NCBI GenBank assembly: GCA_015069095.1
Contig: SVJH01000003.1
Span: 55,323 to 119,322, forward strand
DNA length: 64,000 nucleotides
Reading direction: 5' to 3'
From: Oscillospiraceae bacterium
Lineage (GTDB): Bacteria > Bacillota > Clostridia > UMGS1810
Below the pieces are notes generated by a model, which was not told where the DNA came from, did no database searches, and saw only the letters and a program-made list of their open reading frames with translations. Position 1 is the stretch's first letter; each line of letters starts with the position of its first letter. Made by a program: the position numbers and the translations under genes. Positions 25,922 to 35,781 of the stretch are shown in pieces.

Positions 25922-27007
25922 TTATCTTTTAAATTTCTTTATTTCATTATATATAATGTCGCAGGCATTTGTCATTGCCATTTTTAAGGCACTCTTTTCC
26001 ATTTTTTCTTTTACATCCGCATTTAAAAGGATTTCATCAATATACTTAGAAAGTATTTTTTCGTTAAAATTACTTTCAAGAATCACTTTTGCTGCACCGC
26101 CTTTTTCAAGCGCGCGTGCATTGTATTCCTGATGGTTATTAACAACATTTGGTGAAGGAATAAGAATTGATGCTTTTCCAAGTGCACATATTTCGGAAAG
26201 TGTAATTGCTCCACTTCTGCATATTAAAAGATCTGCCGCACTCATTACTGTATCCATATTATGAATGTATGGTTTTATTTCGTAATTTCCATCTATTCCA
26301 CTCATTTTTTCGCATACTTTTTCATACTCTCTCTGCCCTGTTGCAATAATGAGTTTATATTGATTATTTTTGCATATATTTACATAATTACATATTATGT
26401 CATTTATTTTTTGTGCTCCGAGAGATCCTCCGACAGACACTATTAGTTTTTCGTCTTTAAGACCTAATTCTTTTCTTGAAATTTCTCTGTTTGACATAAG
26501 TATTGATGGTCTTATAGGGTTGCCTGTAAGCAAAATATTTTTTGCATTTTTAAGATATTTATCACTTTCTTCAAAACTGGTAGCGGTAATATTTGCATAT
26601 TTTGATAAAAATCTTATGGCACTTCCCGGGAACACATTTTGTTCATGAATAAGTGAAGGAACTTTTTTAAGATGTGCTGCAAATACAACAGGAGCACATA
26701 CATATCCCCCTGTTCCTATTACAAAATCCGCTTTAAAATCAGAAATTATCTTCATAGATTTTAGTGTTGAAAATGCAAATTTAGAAAGCGGTTTTATATT
26801 TTTTATCGATATAGATGTAGAAAAACCTTCTGCATTTATATATTTTATATCATATCCTTCTTTTGGAACTAATGTACTTTCAAGACCCTTTTTTGTTCCT
26901 ACAAAAAGTATATTTGTATTTTTGTCGATATTTTTAATATGATTTGCTATTGCAAGTGCAGGATTTATGTGTCCTGCAGTTCCACCGCCTGCAAAAATTA
27001 TATTCAT
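25922..27007 (-). CDS. murG: Undecaprenyl-PP-MurNAc-pentapeptide GlcNAc transferase MurG
   Basis: 361 aa, GT28 family. It adds GlcNAc to lipid I to make lipid II at the inner face of the membrane. Visible are the N-terminal GGGTAGHINPALAIA loop, HEQNVFPGSAIRFLSK, SVGGSLGAQKIND and the sugar-nucleotide site CRSGAITLSEICALGKASILIPSP. Lies between ftsW and murA with small gaps, as part of the same operon. Confidence 0.95.
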   Translation of the reverse strand: MNIIFAGGGTAGHINPALAIANHIKNIDKNTNILFVGTKKGLESTLVPKEGYDIKYINAEGFSTSISIKNIKPLSKFAFSTLKSMKIISDFKADFVIGTGGYVCAPVVFAAHLKKVPSLIHEQNVFPGSAIRFLSKYANITATSFEESDKYLKNAKNILLTGNPIRPSILMSNREISRKELGLKDEKLIVSVGGSLGAQKINDIICNYVNICKNNQYKLIIATGQREYEKVCEKMSGIDGNYEIKPYIHNMDTVMSAADLLICRSGAITLSEICALGKASILIPSPNVVNNHQEYNARALEKGGAAKVILESNFNEKILSKYIDEILLNADVKEKMEKSALKMAMTNACDIIYNEIKKFKR

Positions 27008-27031
27008 AATAAAATTCCTTCCAAATAACTT

Positions 27032-28165
27032 TTATTCTTCTATTTCTTTAATTTCTTCCTTTTCAAGATTTCTCGATACATTAAGCACAAAACCCATGCT
27101 GGTAAGTAAAAATGCAAGTGCTGAGCCACCATAACTGAAAAATGGAAGTGGCATACCGGTTACCGGCATACTTCCTGTAACAACTGCAATATTTACAACT
27201 GTCTGAAATGCTACAAGCCCGATTATTCCCGTTGTTGTAAGTGATGTAAATACATCAGGAGCAGCCATTGCGATTTTTATACCTCTCCAGATTAAAAGTG
27301 CAAATAGTATAATTAAAAGTACTGCACCAAAAAATCCGTGTTCCTCACAAATAATCGAAAAAATAAAGTCGTTGTGCGGCTCAGGAATATACAGATATTT
27401 TTGTCTGCTCTGTCCAAGTCCAAGACCAAAAAAACCACCGGAACCTATTGCATAAAACGATTGTACTATCTGAAATCCGCTGCCGAGCGGATCTTTAAAC
27501 GGATCTAAAAACGTAGTAAATCTTGCCATTCTGTATGGCTCGAATATTATACCGAATATAATAAGTATAACACCGGCTACACCAAGTGCAACAAAGTGTG
27601 AATTTTTAGCACCTGCAACGTATAAAATCAGACATCCTAAAAATGCAATTACAATAGCACCGCTAAGATGATCTTCCAAAAATACTAATCCTGCAAACAG
27701 CGCTATTACCATAAGATAAGGCATAAGGTCTTTCAAAAATGAATCTAAAGGTTCTTTTCTTACGGAAAGCGAATTTGCAACAAATAAAATAATTACATAT
27801 TTTGCAAGTTCAGATGGCTGAAATGATATAGAAGATATACCTATCCAACGTCTTGCACCATTTATTTCCATACCTACACCGGGAATTAAAACAAGAATGA
27901 GAAGTACAAGTGTTACTAAAAGAACCGGTGTTATAAATTTCTTTATAAGATTTATATCAATAACGGACATTATCCACATTCCAAAAAGTCCTAATATTGC
28001 AAAAAGTCCCTGTTTTTTTATAAAGAAAAATGCATCCCCATTATAGTAGTGAGCAGATGCACTGCTTGCACTAAATACCATAATAAGTCCGTATATAAGT
28101 AAGGCAATTACCAATATTAAAAATGTAAAGTCTATGCTTTTTCTGTCTTTACTTTTAAAATCCAA
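27032..28165 (-). CDS. ftsW: SEDS glycosyltransferase FtsW/SpoVE
   Basis: 377 aa with ten membrane helices. SEDS proteins polymerise lipid II with a partner class B PBP. Family motifs seen: GARRWIGISSISFQPSELAKY (about 104-124), the catalytic-loop SGAIVIAFLG with preceding EDHLS, and FSYGGSALAFLLTSMGFVLNVSR at the end. In spore formers this position holds SpoVE or FtsW, which sequence alone cannot separate. The start is TTG 28165, after GGGGG. It abuts mraY with 22 bases between; the murD gene usual at this place is absent. Confidence 0.9.
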   Translation of the reverse strand: MDFKSKDRKSIDFTFLILVIALLIYGLIMVFSASSASAHYYNGDAFFFIKKQGLFAILGLFGMWIMSVIDINLIKKFITPVLLVTLVLLILVLIPGVGMEINGARRWIGISSISFQPSELAKYVIILFVANSLSVRKEPLDSFLKDLMPYLMVIALFAGLVFLEDHLSGAIVIAFLGCLILYVAGAKNSHFVALGVAGVILIIFGIIFEPYRMARFTTFLDPFKDPLGSGFQIVQSFYAIGSGGFFGLGLGQSRQKYLYIPEPHNDFIFSIICEEHGFFGAVLLIILFALLIWRGIKIAMAAPDVFTSLTTTGIIGLVAFQTVVNIAVVTGSMPVTGMPLPFFSYGGSALAFLLTSMGFVLNVSRNLEKEEIKEIEE

Positions 28166-28187
28166 TTTATCCCCCTGCCTTAAATCA

Positions 28188-29147
28188 TTATATTGTAAAA
28201 TAAGCTATTACACATAAAATAAGTGTAACAAATATCGCCGTAATTACTATTTTTTTCTCGCTCCATCCACACATTTCAAAATGATGGTGAATAGGGCTCA
28301 TTTTAAATATTCTTTTTTTAGTTTTTTTGTAATATGTAACCTGAATTATTACAGATAATGTTTCAATAACGTAAACACCGCCAACTATAAAAAGTATAAT
28401 TGGAGTTTTTGTAAGAAGTGCTATACCGCTAAGCGCACCGCCTAAAAAGAGAGAACCTGTATCTCCCATAAATACTTTAGCAGGATGTGCATTATAAAGC
28501 AAAAATGCTATGCATCCGCCTGTTAGAGCTGCCGAGAATGCAGACACACTGTTTTGTGAAAATTTATAACAAATTATCGTAAAGAATATACACACTGTTG
28601 CTGTAACACTTGCAGCAAGTCCATCAAGACCATCTGTTAAATTTACGCTGTTTGTAGCACCTACAATAACAAAAAGTGCAAATGGAAAATAAAGCCAGCC
28701 AAGATCTATGCTCGTGTTAAAAAACGGTATAATTACTGATGTGTCAAAAGCATCAAATTTAATTCCTACTATTATAAATATTACAGATGCAACAAGTTGC
28801 AAAGCAAATTTCTGGATTTCTGTAAGTCCTAAATTTCGCTTCATTACAACTTTTATAAAATCATCTATAAATCCAATAATTCCAAATGCTAAACTTATTC
28901 CTACAAGCAAAAATACTTCTTTTGAAGGAGAAAAAATCAAACAAGAAACAATTGAAGCAATAATAAATATTATGCCACCCATTGTTGGTGTACCTGATTT
29001 ATTTTTATGCCAACTTGGTCCTATTTCTCTGATTTCCTGACCAAATTTTAGTCTTGTAAGTACAGGTATTAAAATAGGTCCTAAAACTGCACCTATTATT
29101 AGTGATATAATTGCAGTCATACAAATTGTCATAAATGCTTCTGTCAT
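28188..29147 (-). CDS. mraY: Phospho-N-acetylmuramoyl-pentapeptide transferase MraY
   Basis: 319 aa, ten membrane helices. Transfers phospho-MurNAc-pentapeptide to undecaprenyl phosphate, giving lipid I. Family motifs: SGTPTMGGIIFI, the Asp pair in GFIDDFIKVVMKRNLGLT, NSVNLTDGLDGLAASV, and HPAKVFMGDTGSLFLGG; the C-terminal MSPIHHHFEMCGWSEKKIV is the HHH loop. ATG 29147 follows AAGGGG. Confidence 0.96.
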   Translation of the reverse strand: MTEAFMTICMTAIISLIIGAVLGPILIPVLTRLKFGQEIREIGPSWHKNKSGTPTMGGIIFIIASIVSCLIFSPSKEVFLLVGISLAFGIIGFIDDFIKVVMKRNLGLTEIQKFALQLVASVIFIIVGIKFDAFDTSVIIPFFNTSIDLGWLYFPFALFVIVGATNSVNLTDGLDGLAASVTATVCIFFTIICYKFSQNSVSAFSAALTGGCIAFLLYNAHPAKVFMGDTGSLFLGGALSGIALLTKTPIILFIVGGVYVIETLSVIIQVTYYKKTKKRIFKMSPIHHHFEMCGWSEKKIVITAIFVTLILCVIAYFTI

Positions 29148-29158
29148 TGTAATTCCCC

Positions 29159-30508
29159 TTATCTATCTGTGTAAATTTTAAAAATTTCTTCCATTTTCAT
29201 AAATCTTGAACCCTTAATAAGTACAACATCGCCTACTTTTGCATTTTCCTTAAGGTATTTTGCAACAAGATTATTAGATTCAAAATGTATTTTTTTGCAT
29301 TTTGCTTCATTATTTATAAATTTACTTAAACTACCTACTGTAATGAGTAAATCTACTTCTTTTTCATTTATATACTGTCCTACTTCTGCATGATATTTGC
29401 CGGAATTTTCACCAAGTTCTCCCATATCACCCAAAATGGCAATTCTTCTTCCTTCAAAATTGCAAAGCACATCAACAGATGTTTTTACAGACTGCGGACT
29501 TGCGTTATAACAGTCATTTATAAACTTTATACCATTTTCATCAAAAATACTTTGACGAATTCCGTCGGATTTAAAATTATTAAATCCTTTTTGTATAAGT
29601 TCATCACTCATATCGTAAAGTTTTGCCACAGCATACGATGCAAGTGCATTATACACATTGTGCTTGCCCATTATATCAAGTTCAAAATACTTTCCGTCAA
29701 TTGTAAAACTGATTTTTTCTGAAGTAGCAACTACATTTTTTGCAACGATATCACATTTTTCGTTTTCAATCCCGAAAAATACAGTTTTAAATTTAAGGTT
29801 GTCTTTTAAACTCCACAAAAATTTATCGTCGCCATTAAGAATAGCAACACCATCTTTTTTCATTCCTGAAAAGATTTCTGATTTTGCCTTTAAAATTCCC
29901 TCTTGCGATTTTAAATATTCGATATGCGAAACACCTATATTGGTAATAATTGCAACGTCAGGTTTTGATGCAAGAGAGTATTTTTCGATTTCACCGAAAT
30001 TACTCATTCCCATTTCTATTATTGCTTTTTCGGTGTTGTTTTTAATAGAAAACACAGTAAATGGCATACCAATTTCGTTATTGTAATTTTTTAAAGTTCT
30101 TATTGTTGAATATTTTTCACTAAGTACATTTGCAACAAATTCTTTTGTTGTTGTTTTTCCAACGCTACCCGTAAGTGCAATTACATCTATGCTAAATTTA
30201 TCAATATAGAAAGATGCAATATCCATCAGTGCCTTTCGTGTGTCATTTACCAAAAGTGCATATTTTGCATTTTCTTTTACTATTTCCCTATCGCAAAGGT
30301 AACCTGTTGCACCGTTTTTTAATGCATCATCTATAAAATCATGTGCATCAAATCTTTCGCCTTTTATTGGGATAAAAAGTGTATTTACATCTATTTCATT
30401 ACTTGATGTACTTATGCTTTCTATTATTTCATTATTTCCAAAAAGAATTTTTCCACCTGTTGCTTTTTCAAGTTCTGATAGAGTGATTTTTTCTATTTTT
30501 TCAATCAC
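29159..30508 (-). CDS. murF: UDP-MurNAc-tripeptide--D-Ala-D-Ala ligase MurF
   Basis: 449 aa Mur ligase. ATP loop ALTGSVGKTTTKEFVANVLSE (about 103-123), then the middle-domain NYNNEIGMP and the C-terminal NDCYNASPQSVKTSVDVL typical of MurF. Adds D-Ala-D-Ala to the UDP-MurNAc tripeptide. The start is GTG 30508, seven bases after the murE stop codon, with its AAAGG site inside the end of murE, so it is translationally close to murE. Confidence 0.95.
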   Translation of the reverse strand: MIEKIEKITLSELEKATGGKILFGNNEIIESISTSSNEIDVNTLFIPIKGERFDAHDFIDDALKNGATGYLCDREIVKENAKYALLVNDTRKALMDIASFYIDKFSIDVIALTGSVGKTTTKEFVANVLSEKYSTIRTLKNYNNEIGMPFTVFSIKNNTEKAIIEMGMSNFGEIEKYSLASKPDVAIITNIGVSHIEYLKSQEGILKAKSEIFSGMKKDGVAILNGDDKFLWSLKDNLKFKTVFFGIENEKCDIVAKNVVATSEKISFTIDGKYFELDIMGKHNVYNALASYAVAKLYDMSDELIQKGFNNFKSDGIRQSIFDENGIKFINDCYNASPQSVKTSVDVLCNFEGRRIAILGDMGELGENSGKYHAEVGQYINEKEVDLLITVGSLSKFINNEAKCKKIHFESNNLVAKYLKENAKVGDVVLIKGSRFMKMEEIFKIYTDR

Positions 30509-30515
30509 TTTATTA

Positions 30516-31967
30516 TCAACCTTTCTGATTTATTTGAGACAGTATTTCTTTAACAATTTTTCTTTCATCAAATTCTATAGTTCCCGTGTTTAAAATCTGA
30601 TATGTTTCGTGTCCTTTTCCTGCAAGAATTATTACATCGCCTTCTTTTGCGTTTTCCATAGCATATTTTATAGCATCGTATCTTGATGGAATTGTAACAT
30701 ATGGTGCCTTTACATCCTTCATTCCTTCTAAAATATCTTCTATTATTTTATCCGGATTTTCACTTCTTGGATTATCGCTTGTTACAACACAAAAGTCAGA
30801 TAAATCGCCTGCAATTTTACCCATTTTCGGACGTTTTGTATTATCTCTGTCGCCACCGCATCCAAAAACTGTAACTACTCTGCCCTTTGCAAAGCCTTTA
30901 ACGGTAGAAATTATATTTTCAAGTCCGTCAGGAGTATGAGCATAATCAATCATTACAGTATAATTTGTCGGAATATTTACAACTTCTGCTCTTCCTTTAA
31001 CTCCTTTTGCTAAAAGAAGTGCTTTTGCTATGTCTGATATACCTATTCCAATCCCTTGACAAATACCTATTGCACAAAGTGCATTATAAACTGAAAATTC
31101 TCCTGGTATATCAAGGCGTATTTTTTCTTTTCCAAATGGTGTATCAACATCAAATGTAACGCCTCTTGAATTGTATTTTATCGACTGAGCATATACTGTA
31201 CTCTTCTTTTTAACTGAGTATTTTATTATTTTACTTGTTGCATTTTCAATAATTTTATCTACCCACGCATCATCTGCGTTTACAATTCCTTTTTTACACA
31301 TACTAAAAAGTATCGATTTTGCTTTTGCATATTCATCCATTGTTTTATGGAAATCAAGATGATCTTGTGTTAAGTTTGTAAATGCACCAAGCAAAAACTC
31401 AAAACCGTATACCCTGTCAAGTGCTAACGAATGAGATGACACTTCCATTATTGCATATGTGCATCCTTCATTTACCATATCATTAAACAACTGACAAAGT
31501 TCAAGTGATTCTGGCGTTGTTCTTTCTGTTTCAAGAACCTTATCGCCTATCATATTCTGATTTGTGCCTATAAGACCAACTTTATGACCTGCATATTCAA
31601 GCACGCTTTTTACAAGATAAGTTACCGTTGTTTTTCCGTTTGTGCCTGTTACACCTATAAGATTAAGTTTTTTTGTAGGATAATCGTAAAATGCATTTGC
31701 GATAGATGAAAGTGCTTTTCTTGTATCCTGGGCAACAATATAAGGAACACTGCACTCGCATTTTTTCTGCATAACAACAGCCTTTGCGCCATTTTTAATT
31801 GCACTTTCTATATACTTATGGCCATCAGTTGAAAAACCTTCTATTGCTACAAAAACACTACCTTCTTTTACTTTTCTTGAATCGTATTCTATGGAAGTTA
31901 TTTCGATATCAAGGTTACCGCTTTTTTCAATAATGTTTACTTCATTTAATAAATTTGTTAGTTGCAT
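30516..31967 (-). CDS. murE: UDP-MurNAc-L-Ala-D-Glu--meso-DAP ligase MurE
   Basis: 483 aa. ATP loop GVTGTNGKTTVTYLVKSVLE (about 108-127), TTPESLELCQLF and HSLALDRVYG substrate loops, and the DNPRSENP motif (about 405-412), which in this family marks selection of meso-diaminopimelate rather than lysine. The stem peptide of this organism is therefore probably DAP-type. Lies between the PBP gene and murF. Confidence 0.95.
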   Translation of the reverse strand: MQLTNLLNEVNIIEKSGNLDIEITSIEYDSRKVKEGSVFVAIEGFSTDGHKYIESAIKNGAKAVVMQKKCECSVPYIVAQDTRKALSSIANAFYDYPTKKLNLIGVTGTNGKTTVTYLVKSVLEYAGHKVGLIGTNQNMIGDKVLETERTTPESLELCQLFNDMVNEGCTYAIMEVSSHSLALDRVYGFEFLLGAFTNLTQDHLDFHKTMDEYAKAKSILFSMCKKGIVNADDAWVDKIIENATSKIIKYSVKKKSTVYAQSIKYNSRGVTFDVDTPFGKEKIRLDIPGEFSVYNALCAIGICQGIGIGISDIAKALLLAKGVKGRAEVVNIPTNYTVMIDYAHTPDGLENIISTVKGFAKGRVVTVFGCGGDRDNTKRPKMGKIAGDLSDFCVVTSDNPRSENPDKIIEDILEGMKDVKAPYVTIPSRYDAIKYAMENAKEGDVIILAGKGHETYQILNTGTIEFDERKIVKEILSQINQKG

Positions 31968-31988
31968 TTTACACGCCTCCTATCTCAT

Positions 31989-34184
31989 TTAGTGTACATC
32001 TTTATGTAAAATTTCAACAGTTACTATTGTTCCGGTGCTTACTGTTTCGCCAGCGGCTGGCGATTGACTTGCTACATACGATTCGCCACTTTCGGAAGTT
32101 GAATCTCCAACTTTCATATTAAGTCTTGAATTTGTCAGTATCTGATTTGCCTCAACTGCCGTTTTTCCGACTACATCAGGTACAACAACTTCGCTTACTT
32201 CCGATTCTTCTGTATATAACATTACAACAGAACCTGATGGCACAGTTATTCCGCCTTTTGGATTCTGTTCAAGTACATTTTCACCACTGCCTATAATTTT
32301 ATACTCAAGTTTTAAACCGCCAAACTGCATTTTTGCATCTTCAACGCTCATTCCTTCAACTTTTGGAACCATCTGCCCTTTGTCGGCCATTTCCTCTTCA
32401 GTATATTTTGGTTCAATTCCAAGATATCTTAAAGTGTCATCAAAAATATTTTTAAATGTAGGGGCAGCAATCTGTCCACCCATATAAAGATGCGTTCCTG
32501 GTTCATCAAGCATTACAAGCCCAATTATTTCAGGGTCATCTGCAGGAGCAAAACCTAAAAACGATGCTACATATTTACCATTTCCACGAGGTTGTTTTTC
32601 ACTTGTTCCTGTTTTTCCTGCAACTCTGTATCCTTTAATATACGCATTTTTACTTGTTCCGTTAGTTACAACACCTTCAAGTATTTCGCGTACTGTTTTT
32701 GCTGTATCTTTACTTATTACCTGTCTTATCTGTTCTGTTTCAAACGTTTCAACAACTACGCCGTTATCATCTACAAGTTCTTTAACTATTCGAGGTTTAA
32801 CCATAACACCGTCATTTGTGATTGCTGTAAGAGCTGTTACAAGTTGAAGCGGTGTTATATTAAATCCCTGACCAAATGAACTTGTTGCAAGTTCAAGTTC
32901 GTTAAAGTTATCTTCTGAAAAGAATATTCCCGATGCTTCGCCAGGAAGGTCAAAACCTGTAGGTTTTGTAAATCCAAAAAGTTTATGGTATCTTGTAAAT
33001 GCACTTTTTCCAACTAAAGAACCAACAGCCATAAAGACTGGATTACAAGAGTTTTCAACGCCACTTTTGAAAGTAAGACTTCCGTGGCCGGTCGTTTTAT
33101 GACATCTTATTCTGACACCATTATATACCGCATATCCCGGGCAATCAAAAGGATGGTCTAAATCAACCACATTTTCTTCAAGTGCCATTGCAGCAACAAA
33201 CGATTTATATGTAGAACCAGGTTCATAAGTATCAACAACCGCCTTGTTTCTCCACATAAGATTTCTAAGTTCGTAAAGTTTTTTCGATCTTTCTTCGCCT
33301 TCAAGCCCTTCAAGTTGTTCTATATGTTTTGGATTTGTAAGTGTAAATGGTGCATTAAGGTCATAATCAGGATATGTTGCCATAGCAAGAATTTCGCCTG
33401 TTTTGGCATTCATAATAATACACGCCCCGCCATTTTCCACCTGATATTTTTCCACAGCTTCTTTTAAGTATTTTTCTGCAAAATGCTGTATTACTTCATC
33501 GATTGTAAGAACAACATTTACACCATTCTGAGCATTTATATGTTTTTCGTATTTGTAAGGCATATCTGTTCCAAGCGCATTCTTTGCAGTTACAACTCTG
33601 CCCGGAACACCTTTTAAATACTTGTCATAAATCATCTCAATACCATTAAGACCCTGATTGTCATCGCCGACAAATCCAATAACATGAGATGCTAAACTAC
33701 CGTATGGGTAGTATCTTTTTGAATCTTCAATAAGATATATTCCTTTATAACCAAGTTCTTTTATCTTTTTAGACTGATTACTATCTATTTTTCTTTTAAG
33801 TATTTCATAACCGGAACTTGTTTTTGTAAGTTTTTTTAAAACTTCTTCTTTATCCATTTCTAAAATTGATGCCAAATCTTGAGCAACTTTATCAATGTTC
33901 TTTTCTTTCATCGCTTCTCTTGGCGTAATTGCAACTGTATCAACAGATGCACTTTGGGCAAGAACTTTTCCGTTTCTGTCATAAATAATTCCGCGTTTTG
34001 ATGTAATTATGCTGTCTTTCGTCTGTTGTTCTATTGCCATTTGCTGATATTTTCCTCCATCAACAAATTGCACCCACATAAGTCTTAAAATCAGCATAGC
34101 AAAAATAATGCTAAATGCCATAAGTGCATAAAACATTCTTTTTTTCTGATTCAATTTCGGACTGTTTGGTATAAACTTTGCCAT
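31989..34184 (-). CDS. Class B penicillin-binding protein with two PASTA domains (FtsI/SpoVD type)
   Basis: 731 aa. Cytoplasmic start, membrane helix (about 17-38), PBP dimer domain (about 60-215), transpeptidase domain with catalytic Ser324 in STYK (324-327), SCN at 379-381 and KTG at 524-526, then two PASTA repeats (about 606-665 and 668-731; e.g. VVVPDVVGKTAVEANQIL). PASTA repeats are typical of SpoVD and PBP2B-like enzymes, which cross-link septal or spore wall with a SEDS partner. There is only one class B PBP in the cluster, so it may serve division, sporulation or both. Confidence 0.92.
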   Translation of the reverse strand: MAKFIPNSPKLNQKKRMFYALMAFSIIFAMLILRLMWVQFVDGGKYQQMAIEQQTKDSIITSKRGIIYDRNGKVLAQSASVDTVAITPREAMKEKNIDKVAQDLASILEMDKEEVLKKLTKTSSGYEILKRKIDSNQSKKIKELGYKGIYLIEDSKRYYPYGSLASHVIGFVGDDNQGLNGIEMIYDKYLKGVPGRVVTAKNALGTDMPYKYEKHINAQNGVNVVLTIDEVIQHFAEKYLKEAVEKYQVENGGACIIMNAKTGEILAMATYPDYDLNAPFTLTNPKHIEQLEGLEGEERSKKLYELRNLMWRNKAVVDTYEPGSTYKSFVAAMALEENVVDLDHPFDCPGYAVYNGVRIRCHKTTGHGSLTFKSGVENSCNPVFMAVGSLVGKSAFTRYHKLFGFTKPTGFDLPGEASGIFFSEDNFNELELATSSFGQGFNITPLQLVTALTAITNDGVMVKPRIVKELVDDNGVVVETFETEQIRQVISKDTAKTVREILEGVVTNGTSKNAYIKGYRVAGKTGTSEKQPRGNGKYVASFLGFAPADDPEIIGLVMLDEPGTHLYMGGQIAAPTFKNIFDDTLRYLGIEPKYTEEEMADKGQMVPKVEGMSVEDAKMQFGGLKLEYKIIGSGENVLEQNPKGGITVPSGSVVMLYTEESEVSEVVVPDVVGKTAVEANQILTNSRLNMKVGDSTSESGESYVASQSPAAGETVSTGTIVTVEILHKDVH

Positions 34185-34243
34185 AAAACTCCTTCTTTTT
34201 TTATAAAAAACTCAACATTTTTATTCCTTTTAAATAGCACTAA

Positions 34244-34276
34244 AGGAGTAAGATATTTTTTATATCTCTTACTCCT
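34244..34276 (-). terminator. Long hairpin between ftsL and the PBP gene
   Basis: AGGAGTAAG...CTTACTCCT with an ATAT extension and two-base bulge, in a 151-base gap inside the dcw operon. No clear T-run follows on the minus strand, so it is more likely an attenuator, mRNA-processing or stability element than a full terminator. Confidence 0.5.
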
Positions 34277-34335
34277 GTTTCTTAGATTATTTCTGTAATT
34301 ATAGTTATATTGTCAATATGTTTTAAATATTACCG

Positions 34336-34824
34336 TTAGTTTAATATATCATAATTTATAACACTGAATGTTCCTGTGAATTTATTGTCGTTTTTCACTG
34401 CATTTTTTACTTCTGCATAATTGTTTTGTTTAACATCAACATATACTGTCTGAAATTTATCAGGACGTTTCATACCTAATTTTCTTGTTGCAACTTCTTC
34501 AACATATGTAAGGTCTACGCTTTTTTCAAGCGCAAGTTCTTTTTTCACATTTTCACTTTTAATGTCTTCAAGTTGACCTTGAAGTTTAGTCACATTTGAA
34601 CTTGACTGAATAATAACAGCATTTCTGTACAATACAGTACAAGCTAAAGCAAATACAACAACAATTGCACAAATTGATTTCATACGCATTTTTGCTCTTA
34701 TTTTTGCCTTTTCCTGCATTATTTGTCTTTTTTTAGCTTCAAGTTCTCTGTTTTTTTGTTCTCTTACTATTCTAATGTCTTCAAATATATCAAAATTTTC
34801 CGCAGATGAAGTGCGATTATTCAA
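34336..34824 (-). CDS. ftsL: FtsL-like cell division protein
   Basis: 162 aa. A charged, basic cytoplasmic N-terminus (1-48), one membrane helix (about 50-66) and an extracellular coiled coil (about 72-105) followed by LTYVEEVATRKLGMKRPDKFQTVYV, the common ending of FtsL/DivIC proteins. Poorly conserved by nature; the call rests on layout and its position between rsmH and the PBP gene. The start is TTG 34824, after GAGGCGG. A 25-residue C-terminal extension is extra. Confidence 0.8.
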   Translation of the reverse strand: MNNRTSSAENFDIFEDIRIVREQKNRELEAKKRQIMQEKAKIRAKMRMKSICAIVVVFALACTVLYRNAVIIQSSSNVTKLQGQLEDIKSENVKKELALEKSVDLTYVEEVATRKLGMKRPDKFQTVYVDVKQNNYAEVKNAVKNDNKFTGTFSVINYDILN

Positions 34825-34839
34825 TTTTTTTCCGCCTCT

Positions 34840-35772
34840 CTAAATAATCTTTTCTATAACTCTCAGTTTTGAACTTTTCGATCTTTTGTTCTCTGTCATT
34901 TCTTTATCTGTCGGTATTATTGGTTTTCGTGTTATGATCTTTCCTTTTGGTTTGTTGTTACACACACATACAGGAAATTCTTTTGGACAAGTACATCCTG
35001 TTGCAAGTGAATTAAACACATTTTTTACCGCTCGATCTTCAAGTGAATGGAAAGTAATTATTGCAAGTCTTCCGCCCGTTTTTAAAACATCAAAAAAATC
35101 TCTTACTGCATTTTCTAAATACTCAAGTTCGCCGTTTACTTCAATTCTTATTGCCTGAAAAACTCTTTTTGCAGGATGCGAACCTTTTTTTACTGTTTTT
35201 GCCGGAATAGAGTTTTTAACTATCTCAGCAAGCTCGCCTGTTGTTTGTATAGGTGCTACATTTCTTGCTTCTACAATATTTTCGGCAATCCTTTTTGAAA
35301 ATTTTTCCTCGCCGTATTCAAACAATATTCTTGTTAAATCTTCTTTTGAATATTCATTAACGACGTTAAACGCGCTAAAGAAATCATCTTTGTTCATTCT
35401 CATATCAAGCGGAGCATCATTAACGTAACTGAATCCTCTTTCAGGGTTGTCCAGTTGATAAGAAGAAACTCCAAGGTCAAGAACTGCACCATCAAGGTTT
35501 TCTATGCCGTTTTCTTTGAGAATATTTTTTATGTTCTTGTAGTTGTCATTTACATAAATAACGTTGTCAAATTCCTTCAAACGTTTTTTTGCGGCACAAA
35601 TTGCATCTTTATCGCGGTCAATCCCCACAAGTTTTCCATTATCAAGTTTTTTCAGTATTTCATATGAATGTCCGCCGCCACCAAGTGTGCCGTCTGCATA
35701 CACACCACCATTTTTAATGTTTAGTGCATCTACAGATTCTGTAAGTAAAACCGAAATATGTTTAAACTCCAT
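34840..35772 (-). CDS. rsmH: 16S rRNA (cytosine-1402-N4)-methyltransferase RsmH
   Basis: 310 aa. SAM-dependent N4-methylation of C1402 in the ribosomal P site. Motifs: [12 protein letters not shown] (about 31-42), [34 protein letters not shown] and [16 protein letters not shown] 35772 was chosen because AGGTGG lies five bases upstream; an in-frame GTG at 35781 overlaps this site. Second gene of the mraZ operon. Confidence 0.95.
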   Translation of the reverse strand: MEFKHISVLLTESVDALNIKNGGVYADGTLGGGGHSYEILKKLDNGKLVGIDRDKDAICAAKKRLKEFDNVIYVNDNYKNIKNILKENGIENLDGAVLDLGVSSYQLDNPERGFSYVNDAPLDMRMNKDDFFSAFNVVNEYSKEDLTRILFEYGEEKFSKRIAENIVEARNVAPIQTTGELAEIVKNSIPAKTVKKGSHPAKRVFQAIRIEVNGELEYLENAVRDFFDVLKTGGRLAIITFHSLEDRAVKNVFNSLATGCTCPKEFPVCVCNNKPKGKIITRKPIIPTDKEMTENKRSKSSKLRVIEKII

Positions 35773-35781
35773 TTTACCCAC

